Part shown: positions 1-7,980 of the stretch, piece by piece
Position numbering within the stretch: position 1 is the first letter of the stretch
How the letters are laid out: each line of letters begins with the position of its first letter
Notes under the pieces: model-generated
Told to the model about the DNA's origin: nothing
Databases searched by the model: none
Seen by the model: the letters and a program-made list of their open reading frames with translations, nothing else
Assembly (NCBI RefSeq): GCF_039595395.1
Contig: NZ_JBCNLP010000001.1
Coordinates: 3,162,001-3,226,000, forward strand
DNA length: 64,000 nt
Reading direction: 5' to 3'
DNA from: Novosphingobium sp.
GTDB taxonomy: Bacteria; Pseudomonadota; Alphaproteobacteria; Sphingomonadales; Sphingomonadaceae
Made by a program: the position numbers and the translations under genes

Positions 1-1551
1 GAAGGGCACCATCACCAGCGCGCCGATGAACATCCAGGCCAGCAGGCGGAACACATCGTTGAAGGCCAGAGTCAGCGCCTCGCGCCCCGCCACACGGGCG
101 AACAGGCCCTGAGCGGAAAGCAGCGCCTGATGCGGATCCGGGGCAATCGCGCCCATCCGCCCGGCCATGGCGGCGATGGTGTCGTTGATGGGGGCGGCGC
201 CATGGGCCATGGCCTCGCCAAGGCGCAGGCTGTCGATGCGCGTGTGATCCTGCAGCAGCGTGTTGACCACGGCGATGCCGATGGCCCCGCCCAGATTGCG
301 CATCAGATTGAACAGGCCCGAGGCATATTTGAGTTCGGCAGGCTGGAACCCGGCCAGCGCCATGGTCACGCTGGGCACGATGCACAGCATCATCGCAAAG
401 CCGCGCAAGGCCTGACTGGGCGCCAGCTCCCAAAAGCCCCAATTGTTGGTCATGTTCGAGGACAGCCACAGGCTGAGGGCAAAGCAGCTCAGCCCCACGG
501 TGATCATGATCCGCGCGTCCAGCCTCTGGCTGAGCGAGGCGGCCACCACCACGCTGAGCATCTGCGCCAGCCCCACCACGATCACCGTCTCACCGATCTG
601 CAGCGAGTCGAAGCCCCTCACCTGCCCCAGATAGACCGGCACCAGATAGACCGCCGAATACATGCCCACCCCCAGCACCAGATTGAAAACGCAGGCAAAG
701 GCGAATGTGGGCCGGCGAAAGGGGGAGAGCTTCACCAGCGGATTGGGCGAGAAGAAGGACCGCTCCAGAAAGAGCACAAACCCCACCAGCGAGCACCAGC
801 CCGCCATGGCGATGGTCTGGTCGCCGAACCAGTCATGGCGCGGGCCTTCCTCCAGCACATATTCGAGGCCCGCCAGAAAGACGGCCATAGCGATCAGATG
901 GCTCCAGTCGATGCGGGCGAAGAGTGCGGGCTGGGCGCGGTCGACGCGGATCACCTGCGATGACAAAACCGTCACCACGATGCCCGGCAGCACATTGATG
1001 AAGAACAGCCAGCGCCAGTCGAGCCAGTCGGTGATCGCCCCGCCCGCGCTGGGGCCCAGCGTGGGGGCCAGCACGCTGACCGCGCCGAGGATCGCCGGGA
1101 TCATCGCGCGCTGCTTGCCGGTGAAGATGGTGAAGGCGGTGGCAAACACCAGCGAGACCATCGTGCCCCCGGTAAAGCCCTGCGCCGCGCGAAAGGCGAT
1201 CATCGAGCCCATGTCCCAGCTCAAACCGCACATCAGGCTGAAAAAGGTGAAGCTGGCCGCCGAGAAGGTGAAGGCCCAGCGCGTCGACATCGCATGGGCC
1301 AGATAGCCCGAGAGCGGGATCATCACCAGTTCGGCCATCAGATAGGCGGTCTGCACCCAACTGATCTCGTCCGGCCCGGCGGCCAGCCCCGCCTGCACAT
1401 CGCGCAGCGAGGCCGAAACGATCTGAATGTCGAACAGGGCCATGAACTGCCCGAAGGCCATCACGGCCAGAATCAGGAATTTGCGCGGCGTGGGCATGCC
1501 CTGCGGGTCATGCGCCCAATCCTGCCCGATTCCTTTCAGCCAGCCTGTCAT
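1..1551 (-). CDS. emrB: DHA2-family multidrug MFS transporter, EmrB/QacA type (3' end outside window)
   Basis: Inner-membrane proton-driven drug exporter that should work with the periplasmic adaptor encoded divergently at 1669. The reverse-strand frame is open from the window edge to three possible in-frame starts (1593, 1572, 1551). I prefer 1551 because GGAAAGGG lies just upstream of it. The N-terminus reads MTGWLKGIGQDW, followed by a first membrane helix with FGQFMALFDIQIVSASL, the usual DHA2 helix-1 pattern, and SWVQTAYLMAELVMIPLSGY for helix 2. The last visible residues (TLAFNDVFRLLAWMFIGALV) match the end of the last EmrB helix, so only a short tail is missing of about 517 visible codons. 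In most genomes emrA and emrB share one operon; here they are divergent. The family is certain, the substrate is not. Confidence 0.88.
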   Translation of the reverse strand, partial: MTGWLKGIGQDWAHDPQGMPTPRKFLILAVMAFGQFMALFDIQIVSASLRDVQAGLAAGPDEISWVQTAYLMAELVMIPLSGYLAHAMSTRWAFTFSAASFTFFSLMCGLSWDMGSMIAFRAAQGFTGGTMVSLVFATAFTIFTGKQRAMIPAILGAVSVLAPTLGPSAGGAITDWLDWRWLFFINVLPGIVVTVLSSQVIRVDRAQPALFARIDWSHLIAMAVFLAGLEYVLEEGPRHDWFGDQTIAMAGWCSLVGFVLFLERSFFSPNPLVKLSPFRRPTFAFACVFNLVLGVGMYSAVYLVPVYLGQVRGFDSLQIGETVIVVGLAQMLSVVVAASLSQRLDARIMITVGLSCFALSLWLSSNMTNNWGFWELAPSQALRGFAMMLCIVPSVTMALAGFQPAELKYASGLFNLMRNLGGAIGIAVVNTLLQDHTRIDSLRLGEAMAHGAAPINDTIAAMAGRMGAIAPDPHQALLSAQGLFARVAGREALTLAFNDVFRLLAWMFIGALVMVPF

Positions 1552-1595
1552 CTTGGCCCTTTCCGCTTTCATCCCGAGAAATGCTCTCGACATAT

Positions 1596-1624
1596 ATGAC
1601 GGTCATCATTTAAATGACAATCAT
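1596..1624. promoter_or_regulatory. Paired dyad operator between emrB and emrA
   Basis: Two 11-bp near-palindromes, ATGACGGTCAT (1596-1606) and ATGACAATCAT (1614-1624), start 18 bp apart in the short gap between the divergent genes. The sites share ATGAC on one side and TCAT on the other. Spacing near two helical turns suggests that two repressor dimers bind side by side and silence both promoters. A TetR- or MarR-type repressor is the likely binder, but none is encoded next door. Confidence 0.55.
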
Positions 1625-1668
1625 CATATTCGCAAGGGCGCATCTGGCCCGCACGTCAGGAGGTTTCG

Positions 1669-2811
1669 ATGAGTGAAGCGGTACAGAGCCCGGCGATGGC
1701 CCGGCAGGCACAGGGCGAACCCTTTGATCAGGCGCCCGAATCCACCCGGCGCGGCCCCGGCCAGCGCACGGTGATCGCATCGGCCGTGGCGTTGGCGGCG
1801 GCTCTGGCGGGGATCGGCTGGATCGCCATGAGCCCCTCCACCGAATCGACCGACGATGCCTATGTCGCCGCCGACTCGACCTCTGTGGCGCCCAAGGTGC
1901 GCGGGCTGGTCTCGGCGGTGCTGGTGCGTGACAATCAGGCGGTGCATGCGGGCGATCCGCTGGTCCGCATCGATCCCGAGGAGTTCGACGCCAGGCTGGC
2001 GGCGGCGCAGGCCAGTCTTGCCGATGCCAGGGCCAATGTCGCCTCGGCCCGCGCCGCGCTGGTCAGCCTCGGCGCCGAGCAGCAGCTCGATGCCGCGCAG
2101 GTGACAGCGGCGCGCACCCAGATCCGCTCCTCCACCGCCGAGGCCGAGCGCGCCGACACCGACCGCCGCCGCTATGACACGCTGGTGGCGACCGGCGCGG
2201 TGGCGCGGCGCGATGCCGACACCTATCGCACCACGGCGGTCTCCGCCGAGCAGGCCGCCGCGCGCAGTGCCGCCTTGCTGGCGGTGGCGCAGCGCAGCTC
2301 CGGCGTGACTTCGGCCAAGCGCCCCGGCCTGCAGGCCGCGCTGGACAAGGCGCTGGCCGGGCAGCAGCAGGCGCAGGCCGCGCTTGATCTGGCGCGGCAG
2401 GATCAGGGCCATACGCTGATCCGCGCGGCGCTCGATGGCACGGTGGGCAACCGGCAGGTGCGGGTGGGCGATTATGTGCAGCCCGGATCGCGTTTGCTGA
2501 CTTTGGTGCCGATGAATGCGCTCTACGTCACCGCCAATTTCAAGGAGACGCAGATGCGCCATATGCGCGTCGGGCAAAGCGTGACCATCGCGGTCGATGC
2601 GCTGGGCCATGGGCTGAAAGGCACGGTGGAGAGCATCGCGCCGGGGTCGGGCTCCAGCTTCTCGCTGCTGCCTTTCGAGCCGGGGACGGGCAATTTCACC
2701 AAGATCGTGCAGCGCGTGCCGGTGCGCATCCGCTTCGATGCGTCGCAGGCCGGGGCAGACCTGCTGCGGCCCGGTCTTTCGGTAACGGCCAAAGTGCGGG
2801 TGGGCGAGTGA
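1669..2811 (+). CDS. emrA: HlyD/EmrA-family membrane fusion protein
   Basis: Periplasmic adaptor of a tripartite efflux pump, expected to link the EmrB-type carrier at 1-1551 to an outer-membrane TolC-like channel. The 380-residue protein has a cytoplasmic tail of about 35 residues, one membrane anchor (VIASAVALAAALAGIGWIAM), then TDDAYVAADSTSVAPKVRG, the conserved start of the EmrA lipoyl half-domain. A long Ala/Arg-rich alpha-helical hairpin fills about residues 100-250. The second lipoyl half (IRAALDGTVGNRQVRVGDYV) and beta-barrel (NALYVTANFKETQMRHMRVG) follow. AGGAGG at 1658-1663 fixes the start. Length is normal for EmrA (about 390). The missing outer-membrane channel must be elsewhere. 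Confidence 0.9.
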   Translation: MSEAVQSPAMARQAQGEPFDQAPESTRRGPGQRTVIASAVALAAALAGIGWIAMSPSTESTDDAYVAADSTSVAPKVRGLVSAVLVRDNQAVHAGDPLVRIDPEEFDARLAAAQASLADARANVASARAALVSLGAEQQLDAAQVTAARTQIRSSTAEAERADTDRRRYDTLVATGAVARRDADTYRTTAVSAEQAAARSAALLAVAQRSSGVTSAKRPGLQAALDKALAGQQQAQAALDLARQDQGHTLIRAALDGTVGNRQVRVGDYVQPGSRLLTLVPMNALYVTANFKETQMRHMRVGQSVTIAVDALGHGLKGTVESIAPGSGSSFSLLPFEPGTGNFTKIVQRVPVRIRFDASQAGADLLRPGLSVTAKVRVGE

Positions 2812-2820
2812 TCGCCCGCA

Positions 2821-3180
2821 TCAATCCTTCTGGAAATGCGAGGTCTTGTCGAAGCCTTCATTGGCCTTGGCCATGCGGATCAGCTTGCGCAGATAGGCCC
2901 TGACCTCGCGCTCGAAACGGCGGTCGCTGTAGACGCCGGTGCGATTGTATTCGTCGCGGCCCAGCAGTTCTTTCAGATAGAGCCCAAAACCCGCCTGATC
3001 CTCCAGCGAGGCATGGCGCTGCGCCAGACGACAGACGAACTCTTCGGCGGCGGCCTTGTCGTAATCGTCCTCGTAATCGCGGCCCATGCGCTCGGCCCGG
3101 ACCTGATCGACCTGCGAGGCGGCAAGGCGGCTGGCCAGCCAGGTGCGGACCGTCTCGGCGTTCCATTGCGTGCTGTCCAT
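2821..3180 (-). CDS. Conserved hypothetical protein, 119 aa
   Basis: Not recognised. The frame extends upstream to 3243, but the start at 3180 (MDSTQWNAETVRTWLASRL) is preceded by GGAGGCG at good spacing. The protein is soluble, strongly charged and predicted helical, with no signal peptide, membrane segment or cysteine cluster. It is rich in Arg/Asp/Glu, with DRRFEREVRAYLRKLIRMAK near the C-terminus resembling a basic amphipathic helix. The stop at 2821-2823 lies 9 bp from the emrA stop, so the two genes converge. It could be a small nucleic-acid-binding or regulatory protein, but nothing in the sequence decides this. Confidence 0.6.
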   Translation of the reverse strand: MDSTQWNAETVRTWLASRLAASQVDQVRAERMGRDYEDDYDKAAAEEFVCRLAQRHASLEDQAGFGLYLKELLGRDEYNRTGVYSDRRFEREVRAYLRKLIRMAKANEGFDKTSHFQKD

Positions 3181-3309
3181 GTGTGTCCGCCTCCAGACCG
3201 TTGATCGGGCCACCCGCCTAGAGGGCATGCCCGGCCACGGCAAGCCGCCATTGACCCTTCCGGCGCCCGCCCCTATCTGCCCCCTGCGGCGACAACGTTC
3301 CCGCCTCAG

Positions 3310-3377
3310 CCCTGATCGTCCGGTCGGGGCGGGAGATCAAGACCGGGACGGCCCGGCAACTTTCGCAAGGAGGTTGC
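3310..3377 (+). promoter_or_regulatory. Structured leader of sugE: tandem tetraloop hairpins plus hairpin masking the ribosome site
   Basis: Three hairpins stack directly in front of sugE. Hairpin 1 (3310-3329) has 8 pairs, including T-G wobbles, and a GTCC loop. After a 13-nt linker, hairpin 2 (3343-3356) is CCGGG-ACGG-CCCGG. Hairpin 3 (3356-3377) has 9 pairs closed by a GCAA tetraloop and contains the whole AAGGAGG ribosome site (3367-3373). Two short hairpins with an ACGR loop next to a sugE/gdx start codon is the layout of guanidine-II (mini-ykkC) riboswitches. Hairpin 1 lacks the ACGR loop, so this is either a diverged guanidine-II switch or another translational control element. A GTCCGGTC/GACCGGGAC pairing (3318-3325 with 3341-3349) would compete with hairpins 1 and 2. 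Confidence 0.5.
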
Positions 3378-3381
3378 CGCC

Positions 3382-3702
3382 ATGCCATGGTTAAGTCTGA
3401 TGATCGCCGGTCTGCTCGAAGTCGTCTGGGCCAGCACAATGAAGCAATCGCAGGGGTTTTCGCGGCTCTGGCCCAGCGTCATCACCGTGGTCGCGGTGAT
3501 GGCCAGCTTTGGCCTGCTGTCATGGTCGATGCGCTCGCTGCCGCTGGGCACGGCCTATACCGTGTGGACCGGCATCGGCGCGCTGGGCGCCTTTGTGGTG
3601 GGCGTCGCCCTGCTGGGCGAGGCGCTGACCGCCATGCGCGTGACCGCCGCGCTGCTGATCCTTTCCGGGCTGGTGCTGATGAAGCTGTCGGGCGGGGATT
3701 GA
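3382..3702 (+). CDS. sugE: SMR-family exporter, SugE/Gdx type
   Basis: Small four-helix inner-membrane antiporter of 106 residues, the standard SMR length. The Gdx/SugE signature is clear: GLLEVVWASTMKQSQGF carries the essential membrane glutamate (E13) and the WAxxMKxSxGF pattern of guanidinium exporters rather than EmrE drug exporters. The later helices read LPLGTAYTVWTGIGALGAFVVG and LILSGLVLMKLS, also typical. Family knowledge predicts export of guanidinium, and of some quaternary ammonium compounds, in exchange for protons. The strong AAGGAGG ribosome site lies inside a stable hairpin of the leader, so translation is probably controlled by RNA structure. The gene stands alone, with unrelated neighbours. 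Confidence 0.9.
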   Translation: MPWLSLMIAGLLEVVWASTMKQSQGFSRLWPSVITVVAVMASFGLLSWSMRSLPLGTAYTVWTGIGALGAFVVGVALLGEALTAMRVTAALLILSGLVLMKLSGGD

Positions 3703-3799
3703 GTCCGGCGGCGCGCAACCACATGGGATCTTGATGGTTTCTTGCAGGACAGCGGCACCAACCGGTGCCGCGATCCGAGACGCAAAGGACCGTCCATCC

Positions 3800-5380
3800 G
3801 TGTCGACCAAACCCAAGCTGATCATCCGCAAGGCCCGGCTGAAGGACAGCCATGCCATCGCCGCTTTGTCCGAACGGGTCTATGGCCATGCGGGATCGAT
3901 GACGGAAGAACAGATCCGCGCCCAAATCAACAAGTTCCCCGATGGCCAATTGGTCGCCGAATATGAGGGCGAGATCGCTGGGCACTGCGCGACCTTCATC
4001 ATCTCCGAAAGCGTGGCGCTCAAGCCGCATAGCTGGTTCGAGATCACCGGCAACGGCTATGCCTCGCGCCATGATCCCGATGGCGATGTGCTCTACGGCA
4101 TGGAGGTCTGCGTCGATGCCAAATTCCGCCGGTTACGCATCGGCCAGCGTTTCTACCGCGTGCGCCGCGAATTGTGCGAGCATTTCGAGCTGAAGGGCAT
4201 CGCCTTTGGTGGGCGCATGCCCGGCTATGCCCGGCGGCGCCGCGAATTTCCCGACCCCAAGGATTATCTGGAGGCGGTGCAGAACAAGCGCGTCCGCGAC
4301 ACGGTCATCAACTTCCAGATGGCCCAGGGCTATGAGCCGCTGCGCGTGCTGAAGGACTATCTGCCCGTCGACCATGAAAGCATGGGCCACGGCATTCTGA
4401 TGTATTGGGCCAATCCGCTGGCGCCTCAGGCGGTCAACACGCGGACCTTGGCGCCGCATGGGCGCCTGCCCGCCAGCGTGCGCATCGCCACGGTGCAGTT
4501 CCAGATGCGCCGCATCAACGCCATCGAGGAGTTCGAGGAGCAGGTCGAATATTTCGTCGACGTCGCCGCCGATTACAAGGCGGACTTCGTGCTGTTTCCC
4601 GAGCTGTTCACGCTGCAACTGCTCTCCATCGACAATGGCAAGCTTTCCCCCATCGAGGCGATCCGCAAGGTGGCGGCCTATAAGGACCGCTTCTGCGCCT
4701 TCATGGAAAGGCTGGCGGTCAGCTACAACATCAACATCATCGGCGGATCGCATCCCACCCAGATCGAACGCGCCCCCGGCAAGGAGGATGAGATCCGCAA
4801 TGTCAGCTATGTCTTCCTGCGCGACGGGGCGACCTTCGCTCAGGAAAAGCTGCATCCCACCCCCTCCGAAGCGCGCTGGTGGAACATCAAGGGCGGTTAC
4901 GGCGCCAATGCGATCCAGACCGATTGCGGCCCCATCGGCGTGATGATCTGCTACGATTCGGAATTTCCCGAGCTGGCGCGCCATCTGGTCGATCAGGGCG
5001 CGCTGATGCTCTTCGTGCCCTTCTGCACCGATGAGCGGCGCGGCTATCTGCGGGTGCGCTATTGCTGCCATGCCCGCGCGGTGGAGAACCAGTGCTATGT
5101 CGCCATGTCGGGCGTGGTGGGCAATCTGCCCAATGTCGAGGCGATGGATATCCATTACGCCGAAAGCGCGATCCTGACGCCCTCGGACTTCCCCTTCGCC
5201 CGCGATGGCGTGGCGGCCGACACCGCGCCCAACACCGAGACCATCGCGATTGCCGATGTCTCGCTGGCCGATCTGCTGAAAAGCCGCCAGTCGGGCGCGG
5301 TGCAGAATTTGAAGGACCGCCGCTTCGATCTCTATCGCGTGCACTGGAAGAAGCAGCGCGCGCCCAAGGTTACGGCCTGA
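3800..5380 (+). CDS. GNAT acetyltransferase fused to carbon-nitrogen hydrolase
   Basis: Two-domain cytosolic enzyme. Residues about 8-150 form a GNAT N-acetyltransferase (IIRKARLKDSHAIAALSERVYG at the start, MEVCVDAKFRRLRIGQRFYRVR as the acetyl-CoA loop). Residues about 225-500 form a nitrilase-superfamily amidase with the full Glu-Lys-Cys triad: VLFPELFT (Glu), QEKLHPTPSE (Lys) and GVMICYDSEFPE (Cys). This fusion is a known but poorly characterised bacterial architecture with an unknown substrate. I place the start at the GTG at 3800 (STKPKLIIRKA), with AAAGGA upstream. An in-frame ATG at 3734 or TTG at 3731 would add up to 23 residues that do not look like part of the domain. Both reactions might act in turn on one amine/amide substrate. 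Confidence 0.85.
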   Translation: MSTKPKLIIRKARLKDSHAIAALSERVYGHAGSMTEEQIRAQINKFPDGQLVAEYEGEIAGHCATFIISESVALKPHSWFEITGNGYASRHDPDGDVLYGMEVCVDAKFRRLRIGQRFYRVRRELCEHFELKGIAFGGRMPGYARRRREFPDPKDYLEAVQNKRVRDTVINFQMAQGYEPLRVLKDYLPVDHESMGHGILMYWANPLAPQAVNTRTLAPHGRLPASVRIATVQFQMRRINAIEEFEEQVEYFVDVAADYKADFVLFPELFTLQLLSIDNGKLSPIEAIRKVAAYKDRFCAFMERLAVSYNINIIGGSHPTQIERAPGKEDEIRNVSYVFLRDGATFAQEKLHPTPSEARWWNIKGGYGANAIQTDCGPIGVMICYDSEFPELARHLVDQGALMLFVPFCTDERRGYLRVRYCCHARAVENQCYVAMSGVVGNLPNVEAMDIHYAESAILTPSDFPFARDGVAADTAPNTETIAIADVSLADLLKSRQSGAVQNLKDRRFDLYRVHWKKQRAPKVTA

Positions 5381-5386
5381 GCGATG

Positions 5387-5408
5387 GGGGCGGCGCGATG
5401 GCCGCCCC
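5387..5408. terminator. Bidirectional hairpin between convergent genes
   Basis: GGGGCGGC-GCGATG-GCCGCCCC is a perfect 8-bp stem placed between the convergent stops of the nitrilase fusion and pspA. There is only a short T stretch (TTGAAGGTT), so termination may be weak or serve both strands. Confidence 0.6.
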
Positions 5409-5415
5409 TTGAAGG

Positions 5416-6054
5416 TTACTTCAGGGCGGCCAGACGCGCGGCCACCTCGGCGCGCTTCTGCATGGCATCGATCTCGGCGATCTGGTCGACCGGAGCGGGC
5501 GCGGCACCGGCAGCCGAGACGATCCGCTCGAAAGCCTGCTGAGCGCTGTTCAGCTCCTGACGGCGGTCGCTCTCGGCCTTGGGAACACCCTGCCCGGCCA
5601 GCGCCTGATCGAGGCGCTGGGCCAGAAACGCTTCCTTCTCCTGCTCCATCTGCACCTTGCGGGCCTTGAGCGTGCCCAGCCCTTCGGCGATCTCGGCCTC
5701 ATGCTTGGCCAGCGCCTCGGCCTTGGCCTTGAGGGCTTCGGCCTGCGCCTCCAGATCGATCTGCCGGGCGAGCGCCGCCTCGGCCAGATCCTCACGCCCC
5801 TCGGCCAGCGCGAAACGCGCCTTCTCCGTCAGTTGCGCGGCCTCGGCGCGAAGCTGCTCCTGCTGGCGGGCAAGCTGCGCGAGGCGGGCCTGCACATCAT
5901 CACGCTCGGCCTGAAACTGGGCGATGCCGCGATCGACCTCACGCACGGTCTCGCGCAGGATGCTGCCGCTGCCCGCGCTTTCGAGCTTGTCGACGGCATC
6001 TTCCAAAGTGGCTGAAATAATCCGCCCAACGCGCTGAAAAATCGGCTCGGTCAT
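5416..6054 (-). CDS. pspA: PspA/IM30-family envelope stress protein
   Basis: A 212-residue, almost wholly helical coiled-coil protein of the PspA/Vipp1 (ESCRT-III-like) family. These proteins bind the inner membrane and protect it under stress. The N-terminus MTEPIFQRVGRIISATLEDAVDKLES is the amphipathic membrane-binding helix. Residues about 40-170 are heptad-rich Ala/Glu/Gln/Arg helix (QAERDDVQARLAQLARQQEQL). The start at 6054 has AGGA six bases upstream; a second ATG at 6066 has no such site. No pspBC or pspF lies nearby, so this is a stand-alone copy. In some annotations such proteins are simply called PspA/IM30 family. Confidence 0.8.
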   Translation of the reverse strand: MTEPIFQRVGRIISATLEDAVDKLESAGSGSILRETVREVDRGIAQFQAERDDVQARLAQLARQQEQLRAEAAQLTEKARFALAEGREDLAEAALARQIDLEAQAEALKAKAEALAKHEAEIAEGLGTLKARKVQMEQEKEAFLAQRLDQALAGQGVPKAESDRRQELNSAQQAFERIVSAAGAAPAPVDQIAEIDAMQKRAEVAARLAALK

Positions 6055-6320
6055 GAAGATCCTCATGAAATGATGCTGCAACGGCATGGCTTTTAGCCGG
6101 CACCCTTAAAGCATTTCTAAAAAGCGCCGATCGAAGCGCGGCTTTCTTCGCATGTTGTTCATAAACGCCCGCTCCCACCCCGGCGACCGGCTTGCGACTG
6201 GCGCCCCGCCATGCGCGACAGCCTGCCGTACCCTTCCACCGGCCCGACCACCAAAAGGGGCGCCCAAGGCAACATCCCCCACCCTCGCGCATTGGGACAT
6301 GAAACATACCGGGAGAGTTC

Positions 6321-7211
6321 ATGCCTATTGCCTTGTTTCTGGCCGGAGCGATGATGGCCGCCACGCCGCTGGCCGCGCAGGCGCAGACCGCCCCGGCGTC
6401 TCCCCCTGAAAGCGCCACGCCGCCTGAAAGCCCCCCGCCAGCGCCTGAAAAGAACGTGCTGGAGGGCGATTTCCTCACCGTGGGCGGCGGGCTGATCTAT
6501 GGGCCCAGCTATGAAGGCTCGAACGATTACATCGCCCAGCCCATCCCCGCCATGCTGGGGCGGATCGGCGGGGTGACGATCAGCCCGCGCTCGGGCGGTC
6601 TCGCGCTCGATGTCATTCCCGATCCCAAGGGCGCCAAGGTGGGCTTTTCCTTCGGCCCCACCGCCACCTATTCGGCCAACCGCGACCGGCATATCGTCGA
6701 CCCCGTGGTGCGCGCCGCCGGGCGGCTCGATGCCGATATCGCGGTGGGAGCCAGCGCGGGCGTGTCGGTCTATCGCGTGCTCGACGCCTATGACAGCGTC
6801 TCGGCCTCGGTCGATGTGAAATGGGATGTGCGCGGGCCAACGGGGGGCATGCAGATCTCGCCCTCGCTCAACTACATCACCCCGCTCAGCAAGAAGCTGA
6901 TCGCCACCATCTCGATCTCGGCCAAGCATGTGAACCGGGATTACGCCAATTATTACTATTCGGTCTCGGGGCAGCAAAGCCTGGCGAGCGGGCTGCCGCT
7001 CTATCAGGCGCGCGGCGGCTGGGCCAGCGTGGGAGGGACGCTGATCATGGGCTATTCGCTTGCGGGCGATCTGCGCAAGGGCGGCTTCTCGCTGGTGGGG
7101 ATCGCGGGCTACACGCGGCTGCTGAACGATGCGCGCGACAATCCCTACACCGCCATTCGCGGCACGCCCGCGCAATTCGTGGCGGGCGGCGGGATCGCGT
7201 ATACGTTTTGA
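6321..7211 (+). CDS. MipA/OmpV-family outer-membrane protein
   Basis: A 296-residue outer-membrane beta-barrel protein with a signal peptide (MPIALFLAGAMMAATPLAAQAQ, cleavage expected after AQA). A Pro-rich spacer (about residues 22-44) leads to the family opening FLTVGGGLIYGPSYEGSNDY. The chain alternates short amphipathic strands and ends in an aromatic residue (GGGIAYTF), as barrels inserted by BAM require. MipA binds murein synthesis enzymes in E. coli, while OmpV-like relatives are adhesins or pores, so the role here is open. GGGAGAG upstream supports the start. The stop lies 7 bp before the first large palindromic element. Confidence 0.85.
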   Translation: MPIALFLAGAMMAATPLAAQAQTAPASPPESATPPESPPPAPEKNVLEGDFLTVGGGLIYGPSYEGSNDYIAQPIPAMLGRIGGVTISPRSGGLALDVIPDPKGAKVGFSFGPTATYSANRDRHIVDPVVRAAGRLDADIAVGASAGVSVYRVLDAYDSVSASVDVKWDVRGPTGGMQISPSLNYITPLSKKLIATISISAKHVNRDYANYYYSVSGQQSLASGLPLYQARGGWASVGGTLIMGYSLAGDLRKGGFSLVGIAGYTRLLNDARDNPYTAIRGTPAQFVAGGGIAYTF

Positions 7212-7218
7212 GAGTCTG

Positions 7219-7359
7219 TTTGAAAATCCGGCGAAAGAGCCGGATTTTGCGGCACCGGCCCGCTTCCCCGCCCGGCCACCCAACGGTGTATCCTGTGGGT
7301 GGCCGGGCGGGGAAGCGGGCCGGTGCCGCGCGGACAATGCGCAAAAGCGCATTGTCCGC
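7219..7359. repeat. Palindromic gene-end element, copy A, with an extra hairpin
   Basis: Three perfect hairpins in a row fill the gap between mipA and azoR. The first has arms AAAATCCGGC/GCCGGATTTT (7223-7248). The second is a perfect 34-bp inverted repeat, 7249-7282 with 7296-7329, around a 13-nt loop. The third is a 13-bp stem with an AAAA loop (7330-7359). The first two belong to a family found again at 9533 and 10936; the third is seen only here. Because the genes converge, the unit probably ends transcription from both sides. Confidence 0.9.
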
Positions 7360-7367
7360 ATGAACAC

Positions 7368-7958
7368 TCAGGCCGTGACCGGCTCGCCGGCGGTGAGCTG
7401 GCGCGCCTCGGCAACCGCGCCCTCGATGGCGGCCTTGCGGGCGTCATCGCCGCGCCCGATGCCCTCGGCGATGATGTATTGCGCATCACCCAGACCGATA
7501 AAGCCCAGGATCGTGCGCAGCAGCGTCTCGCCGTGCTCATAGGCCGCAAAGGGCGAGCCGCTGTGATAGACATTGCCCCGCGCCAGCGCGACCACCACCC
7601 GCTTGCCCGCGACAAGGCCCTTCACCCCGTTCTCGTCATAGGAGAAGGTGGTGCCCCGCACGACGATGCGGTCGAGCCAAGCCTTCAACTGCGTCGGAAT
7701 GGTGAAATTGTAGAAGCCCGCGCCGATCACCACGATATCGGCCTCGAGGAATTCGCGCAGGTCTTCGCCCTCGGCAAGCTGGCCATAGGCCTCCAGCGTC
7801 AGGTGATCGATCGGCGCCGCGGCCAGATCGCGATGGGTGACCTCAACGCCGGGATGCAACTCGCGCAGCCTTTCGACCGCCGCCGCCGAGATGGCCCGGC
7901 TGGCCGAATTGTCGCCAAGGATGCTGGAATCGAGATGAAGAAGCTTGGTCGGTGTCAT
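7368..7958 (-). CDS. azoR: FMN-dependent NADH-azoreductase
   Basis: Cytosolic flavodoxin-fold quinone/azo reductase, 196 residues (E. coli AzoR is about 200). It begins MTPTKLLHLDSSILGDNSASR, the FMN-phosphate loop of the AzoR family. GAGFYNFTIPTQLKAWLDRI is the flavin-binding second loop, VVALARGNVYHSGSPFAAYE the third, and ILGFIGLGDAQYIIAEG the C-terminal family motif. It reduces quinones by two electrons and so prevents redox cycling. It is transcribed divergently from an HxlR regulator 92 bp away, the same arrangement as the quinone-sensing regulator/azoreductase pairs of other bacteria. The start at 7958 has GGAG upstream. The identification is firm; the inducer is inferred. Confidence 0.92.
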   Translation of the reverse strand: MTPTKLLHLDSSILGDNSASRAISAAAVERLRELHPGVEVTHRDLAAAPIDHLTLEAYGQLAEGEDLREFLEADIVVIGAGFYNFTIPTQLKAWLDRIVVRGTTFSYDENGVKGLVAGKRVVVALARGNVYHSGSPFAAYEHGETLLRTILGFIGLGDAQYIIAEGIGRGDDARKAAIEGAVAEARQLTAGEPVTA

Positions 7959-7980
7959 GGGGGGGTAACTCCGGTCTGGA

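Noticed and set aside
3240..3381. Guanidine-I (ykkC) or guanidine-III riboswitch
   Set aside because: I looked for the conserved blocks of both classes as I remember them and did not find them. Only the tandem-hairpin guanidine-II pattern is partly matched.
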